Assembly (NCBI RefSeq): GCF_000378105.1
Contig: NZ_KB899247.1
Location: 247,728 to 311,727, forward strand
Origin: Rubritalea marina DSM 17716
Lineage (GTDB): Bacteria > Verrucomicrobiota > Verrucomicrobiia > Verrucomicrobiales > Akkermansiaceae
Length of the DNA: 64,000 bases
Direction: 5' to 3'
Shown piece by piece: positions 56,035 to 64,000 of the stretch; within the stretch, counting starts at the first letter, position 1, and every line of letters begins with the position of its first letter. The notes below the pieces were generated by a model. It searched no databases, was not told the origin of the DNA, and worked only from the letters and a program-made list of their open reading frames with translations. The position numbers were made by a program, and so were the translations under genes.

Positions 56035-57549
56035 TCAGTCTTTTTGGTGCGCAAGATTAACCACGGCGTCGACAAGGCCTTGGATATGATGCTCCTCAGC
56101 TTGAATGTCTGCAGGCTTACCTATAACCTCCAAAGTGGCACTGGTGATCGGCCCAATGCTGGCAACCTTACAATGTTCTGGCCATGGAAGATTGAGGGCA
56201 AAGAAATGTTTAGCGGCAGATGAACTCACAAAAGTGATGAGGTCAGCCCCACTCTCCTCGAAACGCTTTTTCGCTCCATTCGGATCATCCATTTCAGGCA
56301 CCGTTTTGTAGGCAATACATTCATCGACGATTGCCCCTAATGCAGATAGCCCGGTGGTGACCGTATTGCGAGCCTCCGCTCCACGCACCCAGAGAACCGT
56401 TTGATTTTCTATATGCTCATGCTTGGCAAATGCTTCCACCAATCCCTCGGCCACAAACTTCTCGGGAACGAGATCGACAGCAAGTCGGTACTCTTTCACT
56501 TTTTTGGCTGTCCCCGGCCCTACGGCAGCAATGCGCACACCTCCAATACTGCGAGCGTCATCGTAAATGCTGAAGAATGCTTGGAAAAATCGCTCCACCC
56601 CGTTTGGACTGGTAAAGACCAACCAATCATAGGTGTGCACAGACCCTACCCCTTCAGCAAACTCCTGACGATCGTCAGGATGCTCGATCTTGATCGTTGG
56701 AATCTCGATCACCTCAGCACCAAGCGCGCTCAGCTGCTTGTTGAGTTCACTCGCTTGCGAGCGAGTACGAGTCACCACCACTTTTTTACCGTGGAGAGGA
56801 CGGCCTTCAAACCAATCTAAATGTTCTTTTTCTTTCACAACGTCGCCAATAATTGCCACTGCGGGCGCTTTAAATTTTGCTTCTTCAGCCACACCCGCCA
56901 TGGTGCCGATTGTGGCCACTAATGATTTTTGTTTTCCGGTAGTTGCCCAGCGCACCAATGCCATTGGTGTGTCTGAATCTGCTCCGTGATGGATCAAGGC
57001 TTCACAAATGGAGCGTAGTCGCTTCACCCCCATCAGGAAGACTTTGGTGCCGTCTGCATTGGCGAGCTTCGCGTAATCGAGTTTGCTCTCCTCTTTTGTG
57101 GGATCTTCATGTCCAGTAAAGACGGTGAGCTGCGAACAATGGTCACGGTGCGTGACAGGAATACCTGCATACGCTGGACCTGCAATCGCTGAAGATATGC
57201 CAGGGACGATCTCAAAGCGTACCCCAGACTTGGCAAGGCGTGCCGCCTCTTCGCCACCGCGTCCAAACATGGTCGGGTCTCCCCCCTTGAGGCGAACAAC
57301 CACTTTACCTTCCAGAGCCTTCTCCACCAGTAACTCGTTGGTATCTTGCTGCGGCAAAGCGTGATTTGCAGCTCGCTTGCCAACGTAGATGAGCTCGCAA
57401 TCTGGCTTAGCCCAGCGCAAAAACTCGTCGGCAATCAAGGCATCGTAAACAAGCACATCAGCTTGCTCGATGCATTCCTTTGCTTTCAAGGTGACCAAGC
57501 CCACATCACCTGGGCCAGCACCTACTAAATAACAAATCCCTTCAGCCAT
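56035..57549 (-). CDS. cobA-hemD: uroporphyrinogen-III methyltransferase/synthase fusion
   Basis: This is a 504-residue bifunctional enzyme. The N-terminal half (~1-245) is a SAM uroporphyrinogen-III C-methyltransferase (VGAGPGDVGLVTLKA; RLKGGDPTMFGRGGEE; the PGISSAIAGPAYAGIPVTHRD block). The C-terminal half (~250-504) is uroporphyrinogen-III synthase (VVVTRTRSQASEL; VFTSPNGVERF; VSSSAAKHF). It links heme and siroheme/cobalamin routes. The start ATG overlaps the hemC stop in TAATG, which indicates tight coupling. Confidence 0.93.
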   Translation of the reverse strand: MAEGICYLVGAGPGDVGLVTLKAKECIEQADVLVYDALIADEFLRWAKPDCELIYVGKRAANHALPQQDTNELLVEKALEGKVVVRLKGGDPTMFGRGGEEAARLAKSGVRFEIVPGISSAIAGPAYAGIPVTHRDHCSQLTVFTGHEDPTKEESKLDYAKLANADGTKVFLMGVKRLRSICEALIHHGADSDTPMALVRWATTGKQKSLVATIGTMAGVAEEAKFKAPAVAIIGDVVKEKEHLDWFEGRPLHGKKVVVTRTRSQASELNKQLSALGAEVIEIPTIKIEHPDDRQEFAEGVGSVHTYDWLVFTSPNGVERFFQAFFSIYDDARSIGGVRIAAVGPGTAKKVKEYRLAVDLVPEKFVAEGLVEAFAKHEHIENQTVLWVRGAEARNTVTTGLSALGAIVDECIAYKTVPEMDDPNGAKKRFEESGADLITFVSSSAAKHFFALNLPWPEHCKVASIGPITSATLEVIGKPADIQAEEHHIQGLVDAVVNLAHQKD

Positions 57550-58490
57550 TATGATAATGATTTAAACAGAGTCTCCGCAACGAGCAAGGGTTGATCTGCT
57601 GCACCAGCGACTTGCGCCTGCATCGGCACCCCCACACCCTCACCTTCTGGGAACACAATCGCCTCCATCATCAACTTGTCACCTAAAAGCTGTGTTGCAA
57701 CACCCACTGGGGTGTGACAACCGCCATTGAGCAGGCGTAGAAATTCGCGTTCAGCCGTGATACGGGTCATGGTCTCCGCGTGGTTCAAGGCCTCGGCAAA
57801 CTTGCGCACGCGATCATCACCACTGCGCACCTCAAGTGCTACCGCACCCTGCCCTGCAGCAGGCAAAAATGTCTCGGGTTCGACTCGCTGACCAAACACA
57901 TCACCAGCCTCAGTGGACATGGTGCCAGTGGCATCGTAACCCAGTCTCACCAAGCCAGCCTCAGCCAGAAGAATGCCGTCCAAATCAGGGTTCTCAGCAA
58001 GCTTGCGCAAGCGAGTTGGGACATTCCCACGAATGTCTACCATTTCAATATCTGGACGCAAGTGACGCAGCATTTTCTGCCGGCGGCAGGAACTACTAGC
58101 TACCTTAGCCCCTATTGGCAGGGCATCGAGTCCCCCAGCCTGCTTGGTCACTAAGACGTCTGCCACTGGTGCACGCTCTAGCGTAGCAACCACCTCAAAC
58201 CCCTCATCGAGCACCGTAGGCATATCCTTGAGGCTGTGAACGGCCAAGTCCACCTCGCCGGCCTCCAAAGCCACTTCAAGTTCCTTGATGAACACTCCCT
58301 TATCGAACACACCCTCCACTTTAGCCACTTGGGCAAGCGAAACATCGGTGCGACGGTCGCCAGTCGTGGTGATCACTTTACGCACAATTTCCAATTCAGG
58401 GAAGCTTTGACGTAGAAGCGCTTCAGTCATTTCTGCTTGCACCAATGCCAAGGCGCTACCACGGGTACCTACGATGAGTTTTTCTTTCAT
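57549..58490 (-). CDS. hemC: hydroxymethylbilane synthase (porphobilinogen deaminase)
   Basis: HemC polymerises four porphobilinogens on a dipyrromethane cofactor. The 313-residue protein has GTRGSALALVQAEM near residues 8-21, the SLKDMPT block near 88-94, and the cofactor cysteine in LNGGCHTPVGV (about Cys258). The length is usual. It lies between hemA (2-bp gap) and the cobA-hemD fusion (1-bp overlap). Confidence 0.95.
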   Translation of the reverse strand: MKEKLIVGTRGSALALVQAEMTEALLRQSFPELEIVRKVITTTGDRRTDVSLAQVAKVEGVFDKGVFIKELEVALEAGEVDLAVHSLKDMPTVLDEGFEVVATLERAPVADVLVTKQAGGLDALPIGAKVASSSCRRQKMLRHLRPDIEMVDIRGNVPTRLRKLAENPDLDGILLAEAGLVRLGYDATGTMSTEAGDVFGQRVEPETFLPAAGQGAVALEVRSGDDRVRKFAEALNHAETMTRITAEREFLRLLNGGCHTPVGVATQLLGDKLMMEAIVFPEGEGVGVPMQAQVAGAADQPLLVAETLFKSLS

Positions 58491-58492
58491 AA

Positions 58493-59500
58493 TTAAACCA
58501 AATTTTTAAGTTTCTCGATTTCCACGTCGATGATCCCTTCACAGAGACGCACTTGTTCTTCGCGCATGTGGCGGTTTTCATCAGCCTGCGCCTGCAAGGT
58601 ATCCAGATCATACACGTAGACTTCCTCGATCTCCCCTACCTCTGGCGCAATATCGCGAGGCACGGCGATGTCGATCATGAATAATGGGCGGTACTTACGC
58701 TTGGCTCGCACCTTCTCCACATGCTCAACACGCACCACTGGATCGGTGGCTCCTGTAGAGGAAACCACCACATCCACCTTCGCTAGCACCGGTTCCCAAT
58801 CGCTAAATGCCACCGCTTCGCCACCCATCTGGTCGGCAAGCTTTTGCGCATTCTCGAGAGATCGATTCACCACATAAATTTTCTTCGCACCACGCTCCAT
58901 CATCCTCTGCGCAGTGATATAACTCATTTCACCAGCACCAATCACCATGACCTCACTGGATTTCAAGTTGCCAAAAATCTTTTCTGCAAGGTCCACCGCC
59001 ACACTCCCAACCGATGTCTGTCCACCTTGAATCCTGGTTTCGGTACGCACCTTCTTGCCCACGCTAAACGATTTCTGAAATAACTTATTCAAAACCGAAC
59101 CTGTCGCAGATGCCTGCAACGCCGCATTGTATGCTTGTTTCACCTGTCCAAAGATCTCGGTTTCACCCAAGACCATGGAATTCACCCCACTAACCACCCG
59201 GCACAGGTGCCGCACAGCCTCGCCCGCCACGTGAATATAAAAATGCTTTTCGTCATCGGCATCCACACCAGCACCACCAGAAAGTAAGCGTTTCACTTCT
59301 AGCTGGGCCTGTTCGCTATCCTCGGCACAGGCGTAGACCTCCATACGGTTGCATGTGGAGAGCACCACAGACTCACCCACACCAGCTAGCTCGGCGATCC
59401 GCTTGCTCACATCAGCCTGCTGCTCAGCAGCCACGGCAAAGCGTTCCCGTACCTCAACGGGAGCCGTGTGATGGTTCAATCCTAAACAAAACAGCTGCAT
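58493..59500 (-). CDS. hemA: glutamyl-tRNA reductase (short form)
   Basis: HemA reduces glutamyl-tRNA to glutamate-1-semialdehyde, the first step of the C5 heme pathway. Catalytic Cys50 lies in STCNRMEVYA, and the NADPH-binding GAGEMSYITAQRM is near residues 193-205. At 335 residues it lacks most of the C-terminal dimerisation domain present in the ~420-residue enzymes, as do the chlamydial reductases. It forms a close operon with the hemX-like gene upstream (3-bp gap) and hemC downstream. Confidence 0.93.
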   Translation of the reverse strand: MQLFCLGLNHHTAPVEVRERFAVAAEQQADVSKRIAELAGVGESVVLSTCNRMEVYACAEDSEQAQLEVKRLLSGGAGVDADDEKHFYIHVAGEAVRHLCRVVSGVNSMVLGETEIFGQVKQAYNAALQASATGSVLNKLFQKSFSVGKKVRTETRIQGGQTSVGSVAVDLAEKIFGNLKSSEVMVIGAGEMSYITAQRMMERGAKKIYVVNRSLENAQKLADQMGGEAVAFSDWEPVLAKVDVVVSSTGATDPVVRVEHVEKVRAKRKYRPLFMIDIAVPRDIAPEVGEIEEVYVYDLDTLQAQADENRHMREEQVRLCEGIIDVEIEKLKNLV

Positions 59501-59503
59501 GGT

Positions 59504-60277
59504 TTATAATACGGCGAAAACGAGCAAAGATAACACAAACATGAGCACCACGCTAGAAGCCATCCGCGACGGAGTCATCCCTCTCACCTGCCAAATTGTC
59601 AAGAGTGCTGTGTAGGCAAGCCATACCAAAACGGCTACCCAAAAATGCAGCCAACTAGATTCAGTTTCATGAGGCATCATCATCGCACACAACACCCCTC
59701 CCGTAAGTACCAGAGTACCAACACCTGTCAGCCTAACCATCGAAGCAATCAGGCTCGTCACCGGCGGCATGTTTGCAAACAAGCCCGAATTAGTCTCGTG
59801 CATTTTTAGTCGGCGGTTGAGCACGCGAAACATCACCCCCGCTATCGCAGCAAGAGCAAATGCTCCATACGACAACACCGACAGAGCAGCATGGGTTTCA
59901 TACCATGGCTCCACCACTAGAGCGCGAGCTGGACTCGCCTCAAAAACACCAGGAATCGTCGCTACCAAGAGCGAAAGCGTCACCACTGGCGCCGAAAACA
60001 AACCCAGCAATGAAAGACGGTATGTCGATCCAATGATCAGGTAAAATATGCTCATCGACCATGCTAGAAACACCACAATCTCGCCCATATCGCCCAGTGG
60101 GCACTGACCTCGTAGTTCACCACGCTGCGATAAAACCATCGATTGCGCCACGAAGGATAAAAACATCAGCAACACCGTGAAACGACTACGCTTTCCTGCG
60201 CGAACCGCACGAAAGCTCATGGCCGTGGCCACTCCCGAGAACACCCAGGCGGCAACGATGTAAAATAGCAGAGGCAT
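59504..60277 (-). CDS. HemX/CcsA-like integral membrane protein
   Basis: This 257-residue protein has about eight hydrophobic helices, with the conserved CPLGDMGEIVVFLAW and the histidine in ETHAALSVLSYGAFAL. This is the pattern of the CcsA/CcmC/HemX family, which handles heme or supports cytochrome c assembly. The WGxxWxWD motif of true CcsA/CcmC is not visible, so a HemX-type role in regulating HemA levels is favoured. It is the first gene of the heme operon. Confidence 0.85.
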   Translation of the reverse strand: MPLLFYIVAAWVFSGVATAMSFRAVRAGKRSRFTVLLMFLSFVAQSMVLSQRGELRGQCPLGDMGEIVVFLAWSMSIFYLIIGSTYRLSLLGLFSAPVVTLSLLVATIPGVFEASPARALVVEPWYETHAALSVLSYGAFALAAIAGVMFRVLNRRLKMHETNSGLFANMPPVTSLIASMVRLTGVGTLVLTGGVLCAMMMPHETESSWLHFWVAVLVWLAYTALLTIWQVRGMTPSRMASSVVLMFVLSLLVFAVL

Positions 60278-60468
60278 GCTTCACTCATGCCTCAACAATC
60301 ACGCGCTAGCAAGTAGAACTTTGCCTACTAGTGCAAAGTAGCAAATCGAATACAAGCTAGCATCATCAGCCCCCACCCAGTAGCGACACCCACATCCGTT
60401 CTCATGATAGTCCTTGATGCTCGATGGCATCTTATGAAATAGTTCACACCAACAACCTAACAACAGCC

Positions 60469-61350
60469 GTGAAAACCCTATCCATCCTACTCACCTTGAT
60501 CACCCTCAGCATGCTCACGCTGAATGCAGAAAGTACCTTTGAAACACAATTTGCTCAACAAGTCTCCGCCTTTCTCAACACCCTAGATGATGAGCAAAGT
60601 GAGGAATGCCTGCACAAACTGGATGACCCGCTGCGCTGGAAAATGCAGTACACTGGAGGCAAGCGTGCTGGTATCGCCATTGGTAAACTCAATCGTGAAC
60701 AACGAAAGGCCTTCGAAAAAACCATCAGATTGGTTCTCTCAGCAGAAGGATGGGACATGGCAAAACAAGTGATCCAACAGGACGGCAACATGGCCATCAA
60801 GAACTACTATGTTGCCTGCTTTGGCGACCCGCGTCATGGTGAGGACTTTGCCTTCCGCCTCGCAGAGCACCACCTCACCATCATCCACCTTTCGGTCCGA
60901 GACGGCAAAGCCGATGAATTTGGCCCCATCCTGTTAGGCGCAAACCCACCAACACTTTGGAAAAAAGATGAAAAGGCATTGCTAAAGCTATGGAAAGACG
61001 CCCAAGACCCATCTTTACTCATCCAGGGCAAAAAAGCCATCGCTAGTGAAGCCATGCCCAAAGGGGATGGCACGCCCTACGCAGAACTCAACTCAGCCGC
61101 CCAGCAGCAGCTTCAAACAATCTGGAACCTACGCCTGCGCATCTTCACTCCCCAGATCCAGAGCATTCTAAACCAACACCTCCAATACAATGGCGGTATC
61201 AAAGCCGCCAACATAGCATTTTACAATAAAACCCCACTCAAACGCTGTGAAGATGGTGGCAAGTGGGACTTCAATTGCCAAATTGGTAAACTTCACTTCG
61301 ACTATGAAGGAAGCCGTGGTCACATCCACTTCAGCCTCTGGCTTAGATAA
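60469..61350 (+). CDS. exported DUF3500-like protein
   Basis: This 293-residue protein probably starts at GTG 60469, which gives the signal peptide MKTLSILLTLITLSML...LNA; an ATG at 60424 adds 15 residues. The body carries blocks resembling DUF3500: EQRKAFEKTIRLVLSAEGW, then YYVACFGDP near residues 120-130, and the FAFRLAEHHLTI histidine pair near 140. DUF3500 has no established function that I know of. It stands upstream of the DUF2288-like gene and has no obvious operon partner. Confidence 0.7.
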   Translation: MKTLSILLTLITLSMLTLNAESTFETQFAQQVSAFLNTLDDEQSEECLHKLDDPLRWKMQYTGGKRAGIAIGKLNREQRKAFEKTIRLVLSAEGWDMAKQVIQQDGNMAIKNYYVACFGDPRHGEDFAFRLAEHHLTIIHLSVRDGKADEFGPILLGANPPTLWKKDEKALLKLWKDAQDPSLLIQGKKAIASEAMPKGDGTPYAELNSAAQQQLQTIWNLRLRIFTPQIQSILNQHLQYNGGIKAANIAFYNKTPLKRCEDGGKWDFNCQIGKLHFDYEGSRGHIHFSLWLR

Positions 61351-61433
61351 TCTCCAATCATGAGATCGTTTCCATTCCCTTCCCACACACAAATCACTTG
61401 CTCGCAAGGCCAGCATCGACTACCTCCAAATAC

Positions 61434-61784
61434 ATGAGTGATTCAGAATCCGGCCCGATGGAATACGGTATGCTAGGCGACGACGCCATGAGCCAAGAGG
61501 AAAAAATCGCCAAGTACACCGGCGATGTGGATTGGTCCTACTTGCGCCCACACTTCAAGGCTGGTGCGATGGTCTACGTTGACCCCACCCTCGACCTCCA
61601 AGAGGTGGCTCAAGCATTCACCCAAGATGACAAAGTAGCCGTCGACGCTTGGATGAAAAAAGCCGATCTGGTCAAGCCGTCCTCGCTCCACGCCGATTGG
61701 TGGGAGCACGACCAAACACGCTTCACCGCCGTCGTCGTCACTCCATTTGTTCTCGCTCAGCCGCTTGAAAAGCCCGCTGAGTAA
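61434..61784 (+). CDS. DUF2288-like protein
   Basis: This 116-residue protein matches the DUF2288 pattern (DWSYLRPHFKAGAMVYV near residues 32-48, LDLQEVAQAF, DDKVAVDAWM, then VVVTPFVLAQP near 102-112). Function unknown. ATG 61434 is taken rather than 61398, because the upstream 12 residues are not conserved-looking. It lies 83 bp after the DUF3500-like gene on the same strand. Confidence 0.75.
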   Translation: MSDSESGPMEYGMLGDDAMSQEEKIAKYTGDVDWSYLRPHFKAGAMVYVDPTLDLQEVAQAFTQDDKVAVDAWMKKADLVKPSSLHADWWEHDQTRFTAVVVTPFVLAQPLEKPAE

Positions 61785-61813
61785 AACCAACTAAATCACG
61801 CGGACTCAGGCAT

Positions 61814-61845
61814 TGATCAGCCCAAATTGCTGGCCTGATCAGCCC
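61814..61845. repeat. 10-bp direct repeat with dyad
   Basis: TGATCAGCCC occurs twice with a 22-bp period. Because TGATCA is itself a palindrome, GATCAG and CTGATC could also pair, so the site may be a weak terminator for the convergent genes. Confidence 0.4.
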
Positions 61846-61850
61846 CGCAG

Positions 61851-63137
61851 CTAGTCTGGCTTCCTCCGATAGCCGAACGCAAAGTACGCCAGACACAGCA
61901 CAATCAGCAGCGATAGGATCGACCAAAACAAGGTCCAACCAATCCATACTCGCCCAGCCCCTGTCATTTGGAATAGCAAGCCACAGCTGAGGGCGCCAGA
62001 GGTCTGTCCAGCGGCATTCGACATTAAAGACAGAAGCGCCTGCGCCTGCCCGCGCATACTCTCGCTGACCCTGCGGTTCACAAAAATTTTTCCAGTGACC
62101 GTGAAGAAGGTGAAGATCGGCCCGTGCAATGCCACGCCAATCCACATCAAATAGATCATCCCCGAATAGCCTGCACCAGCGTAGAAGCCATAGCGAATAA
62201 GCGCTAGGATCATGGCAGTGACAATGAATGGTTTCACCTTCGCACGCGCCCCCAGCCAGCTCAGCAACAACATCGCCCCGATCTCTGACACCTGCCCTAG
62301 TGCCATTTGAGCACTTGGGCCAGGCAACACACGAACCAACAACGACTGCATTGCCACCTCATTCTGGCTGAGGGCCGCCAATTCACTCAACAATTTGGGT
62401 GCGTACATGTAGTGCGCTGCCAGTGGGATGGCAAAAAGAAAGGCTGAGATATAGTACACCTTCAATGATCGATCACGCATCAGTGTGAATGCTTTGAAGC
62501 CCAATACTTCCTTCCAATTTTTGGCACGCTGGCCACGAGGGCGCGTCATTGGCAATAGGAAACAAATCCCCCCTAGACCAAGCCTCACAGCAGCCGCTAT
62601 TTCTCCCACCCGGGTCGATGCGTCCAGACTCAGCCAGCTCACCAGCACCCCCGCTGATAGCCAACCGAGCGTCCCGCACAGATTGTACAAGGGAAAATTC
62701 CTCTGCGGATCGCTGATATTGGCTAAGGTGATCGTCGAGATCAATGGAATCATCGGTGCCGAGATCAACACGTTGCAGCCTTGAAAAAACACATACCACC
62801 ATGGACTCCACCCCCACTGCAGCACCGAAAACTGCAACCAAACAAACACGGAGCCAAGTATTGTGATGCAACCCAATATTTTCTGAGCCTCCCAGCGCCT
62901 GTCCGCCATCGAGGTAAACATCAAACTAGAAAAAATGGCCGTCACCGGCCCCACAGCCGTCGCAAATGGAATCACCCAGAGCGCACCATGGCTTTCTAAA
63001 ATATTCGGCAATGCCGGAGTGCACAATCCTAGTGGGATAAAGATCAGGAAATATACCACTCCGATCCAAAGGTTGCTTGCTGAGTTTGTACGAGCTTCTT
63101 CCAAGACCAGAGGCTTCTCTACTCCAATACCCCGCAC
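61851..63137 (-). CDS. MFS transporter, nucleoside/sugar-permease-like
   Basis: This 428-residue protein has about twelve membrane helices, a short polar N-terminus (residues 1-20), and a long cytoplasmic loop with RPRGQRAKNWKEVL (about 200-213) between the two halves. The style (N-terminal VYFLIFIPLGLCTPALP, later YLMWIGVALHGPIFTFFTVTGKIFVN) resembles NupG-type nucleoside:proton symporters. The substrate is not known. It is monocistronic. Confidence 0.8.
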   Translation of the reverse strand: MRGIGVEKPLVLEEARTNSASNLWIGVVYFLIFIPLGLCTPALPNILESHGALWVIPFATAVGPVTAIFSSLMFTSMADRRWEAQKILGCITILGSVFVWLQFSVLQWGWSPWWYVFFQGCNVLISAPMIPLISTITLANISDPQRNFPLYNLCGTLGWLSAGVLVSWLSLDASTRVGEIAAAVRLGLGGICFLLPMTRPRGQRAKNWKEVLGFKAFTLMRDRSLKVYYISAFLFAIPLAAHYMYAPKLLSELAALSQNEVAMQSLLVRVLPGPSAQMALGQVSEIGAMLLLSWLGARAKVKPFIVTAMILALIRYGFYAGAGYSGMIYLMWIGVALHGPIFTFFTVTGKIFVNRRVSESMRGQAQALLSLMSNAAGQTSGALSCGLLFQMTGAGRVWIGWTLFWSILSLLIVLCLAYFAFGYRRKPD

Positions 63138-63321
63138 TGCAAGACTTTACACACTCAATCCAAGAGTAATTGCATCACCAGACCATAGAATGTCACTCTA
63201 CCGCAAAGACAAGTAAGAACTAAGATCTGAAAACTGAGAAGTACTCCAGATGACACCACCCAAGCACCACCCATTGCCACGTCCAGCCCCGAGCCTGCGA
63301 CCAATCACAAATCACCACCCC

Positions 63322-63421
63322 ATTCGCTGAAGGCGAATCCCATACCAGCCTAGGGTAAGGCGAAGCATGAGCCGCAACCCTAGGCCCCCACACACCAAGC
63401 ATCCCTTCCCTGAAGGGGAAG
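63322..63421. repeat. cluster of three stem-loops, REP-like
   Basis: Three inverted repeats lie within 100 bp: ATTCGC/GCGAAT (63322-63338), CCTAGGGT/ACCCTAGG with a 20-nt loop (63349-63384) and CTTCCC/GGGAAG (63405-63421). The first and third share the identical 5-nt loop TGAAG. They lie 290 bp downstream of a Y1-type transposase fragment, so a REP relation is possible. Confidence 0.5.
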
Positions 63422-63453
63422 CACATAAGCACACCGCATCATCGAATAACATC

Positions 63454-63480
63454 AAATAACATAGACCAAATAACATAGAC
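63454..63480. repeat. two copies of a 13-bp direct repeat
   Basis: AAATAACATAGAC occurs at 63454-63466 and 63468-63480 (14-bp period), with a partial third copy just upstream. Confidence 0.7.
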
Positions 63481-63707
63481 AGACTATCTTTAGAGAAGAT
63501 CTGAGCCTAACACTGTGATTTTACTAATGATCAACCCCTGCTGACTTCATGGGCCGTTATCTGCGACCATCTTGGCCGATTCGACTCGAAACACCTGAAA
63601 ACACCTTCTATTTGGCCAAGTGGTGCCAGAGCTTCGTATATTCTGAAGCGTGTTTGATTGAGCTTGGTGTATATGCTGGTCTGAAACTCGAATGACCAGT
63701 GCCTGGC

Positions 63708-64000
63708 CTATTCTAGCCGCCTCGATCGAAGGGTGTTGAGCGGCTCGTTGTTGATACTAAAGTTGGTGTTCTGGGGCTTGTGCTGCCTCGCCTTCTTTCC
63801 TTCTTTGGCTGCTGGCCAGTAGTGGTTTTCTTGAAGTTGCTCGATCACGTCCTCCACAAAACTCTGACTGCCGATCACCGCGGCTTTGCTGAAAAAGCGA
63901 ACCCGCTGGGTAAGGCTTTCGCGCAGGGTTAATTCCCCGCCATTGTTCAGAACAGCGGCGATCTCTGCATCGCTGAAACCGCAACGCTTTTGCTTACCCA
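63708..64000 (-). CDS. Y1-type (IS200-like/REP-associated) transposase, 3' part
   Basis: The minus-strand frame open at the window end gives 96 residues to the TAG at 63708-63710. The segment LRESLTQRVRFFSKAAVIGS, then QSFVEDVIEQL, and the basic GKKARQHKP resemble the C-terminal part of REP-associated tyrosine transposases (rv-fF--g-viGs--Fv pattern). The catalytic HUH and tyrosine parts lie beyond the window, so activity cannot be judged. It may be intact or a remnant. Confidence 0.65.
   Translation of the reverse strand, partial: GKQKRCGFSDAEIAAVLNNGGELTLRESLTQRVRFFSKAAVIGSQSFVEDVIEQLQENHYWPAAKEGKKARQHKPQNTNFSINNEPLNTLRSRRLE

Larger units (their letters stand above)
63138..63707. other. 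570-bp non-coding region with hairpins and short repeats
   Basis: I see no real gene here: the 70-residue frame at 63220-63432 on the minus strand overlaps the stem-loops and has no domain. The region holds the upstream sequence of the MFS gene, three stem-loops (63322-63421), a 13-bp tandem repeat (63454-63480) and otherwise unremarkable DNA next to a transposase gene. Confidence 0.6.

Noticed and set aside
63220..63432. 70-residue minus-strand frame
   Set aside because: It covers the three stem-loops, has a Trp/Val-rich, unlikely composition, and no domain.

Overview
The window is an ordinary chromosomal stretch of a Gram-negative bacterium of the PVC superphylum. It most likely comes from Verrucomicrobiota, near the marine Rubritaleaceae, Akkermansiaceae or Verrucomicrobiaceae. 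The evidence is the gene content: a secretin of the Akkermansia Amuc_1098 kind, two secreted sulfatases, a large propeller/HEAT/cytochrome c protein of the PVC type, a PEP-CTERM autotransporter-repeat protein, a chlamydia-like second GyrA/ParC, a short chlamydia-length HemA and an mcsA-mcsB-clpC operon. Taxonomy is inferred from protein resemblance only. Almost none of the start codons has a recognisable Shine-Dalgarno sequence.

Layout. 1-5.0 kb: acyl-activating enzyme, MidA-type methyltransferase, pgsA and nagA on the plus strand. 5.0-11.4 kb (minus): ParC-like topoisomerase subunit, then a secretin followed by a membrane protein with a very basic cytoplasmic tail. The secretin is divergent from two PilT-family ATPases (11.8-14.1 kb). 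14.1-19.7 kb: two sulfatases flanking htpG. 20-25.9 kb: glgB, an orphan HPt protein, a DUF1330-like protein, a CLC chloride channel/antiporter, and a PH-like/YbjN-like pair. 26.0-28.2 kb: a two-gene operon with an NrtR-like NUDIX regulator and a macrodomain-ADP-ribosylglycohydrolase fusion, bracketed by two nearly identical terminators. 28.3-33.7 kb: acnB, hemB, cysS. 33.9-35.7 kb: tRNA-Leu(CAA), a small membrane protein, a LOG-family protein and tRNA-Ser(TGA). 35.8-42.5 kb: M48 lipoprotein protease, msrA, MipA-like outer-membrane protein, glnS, a low-complexity exported protein, and separate coaC and coaB genes. 42.5-51 kb: PVC cytochrome, autotransporter-repeat protein, avtA, a small protein and manC. 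51.1-55.8 kb: YlbF-family protein and the mcsA-mcsB-clpC arginine-phosphorylation/unfoldase operon. 56.0-60.3 kb: heme operon hemX-like-hemA-hemC-cobA/hemD. 60.4-63.1 kb: DUF3500-like and DUF2288-like proteins and an MFS transporter. The last 0.9 kb is non-coding DNA with three stem-loops, then the C-terminal part of a Y1 (IS200/REP-associated) transposase running off the end.

The strongest candidate for something undescribed is the NUDIX/macro-ARH operon. Its promoter is a good TTTACA-N17-TATAAA pair. The 17-bp spacer is filled by a GTGT-N7-ACAC inverted repeat, and a second copy with the same architecture lies exactly 30 bp upstream. This looks like an autoregulated circuit in which an ADP-ribose-type ligand controls enzymes that release ADP-ribose. 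That reading is inference from sequence and family knowledge.
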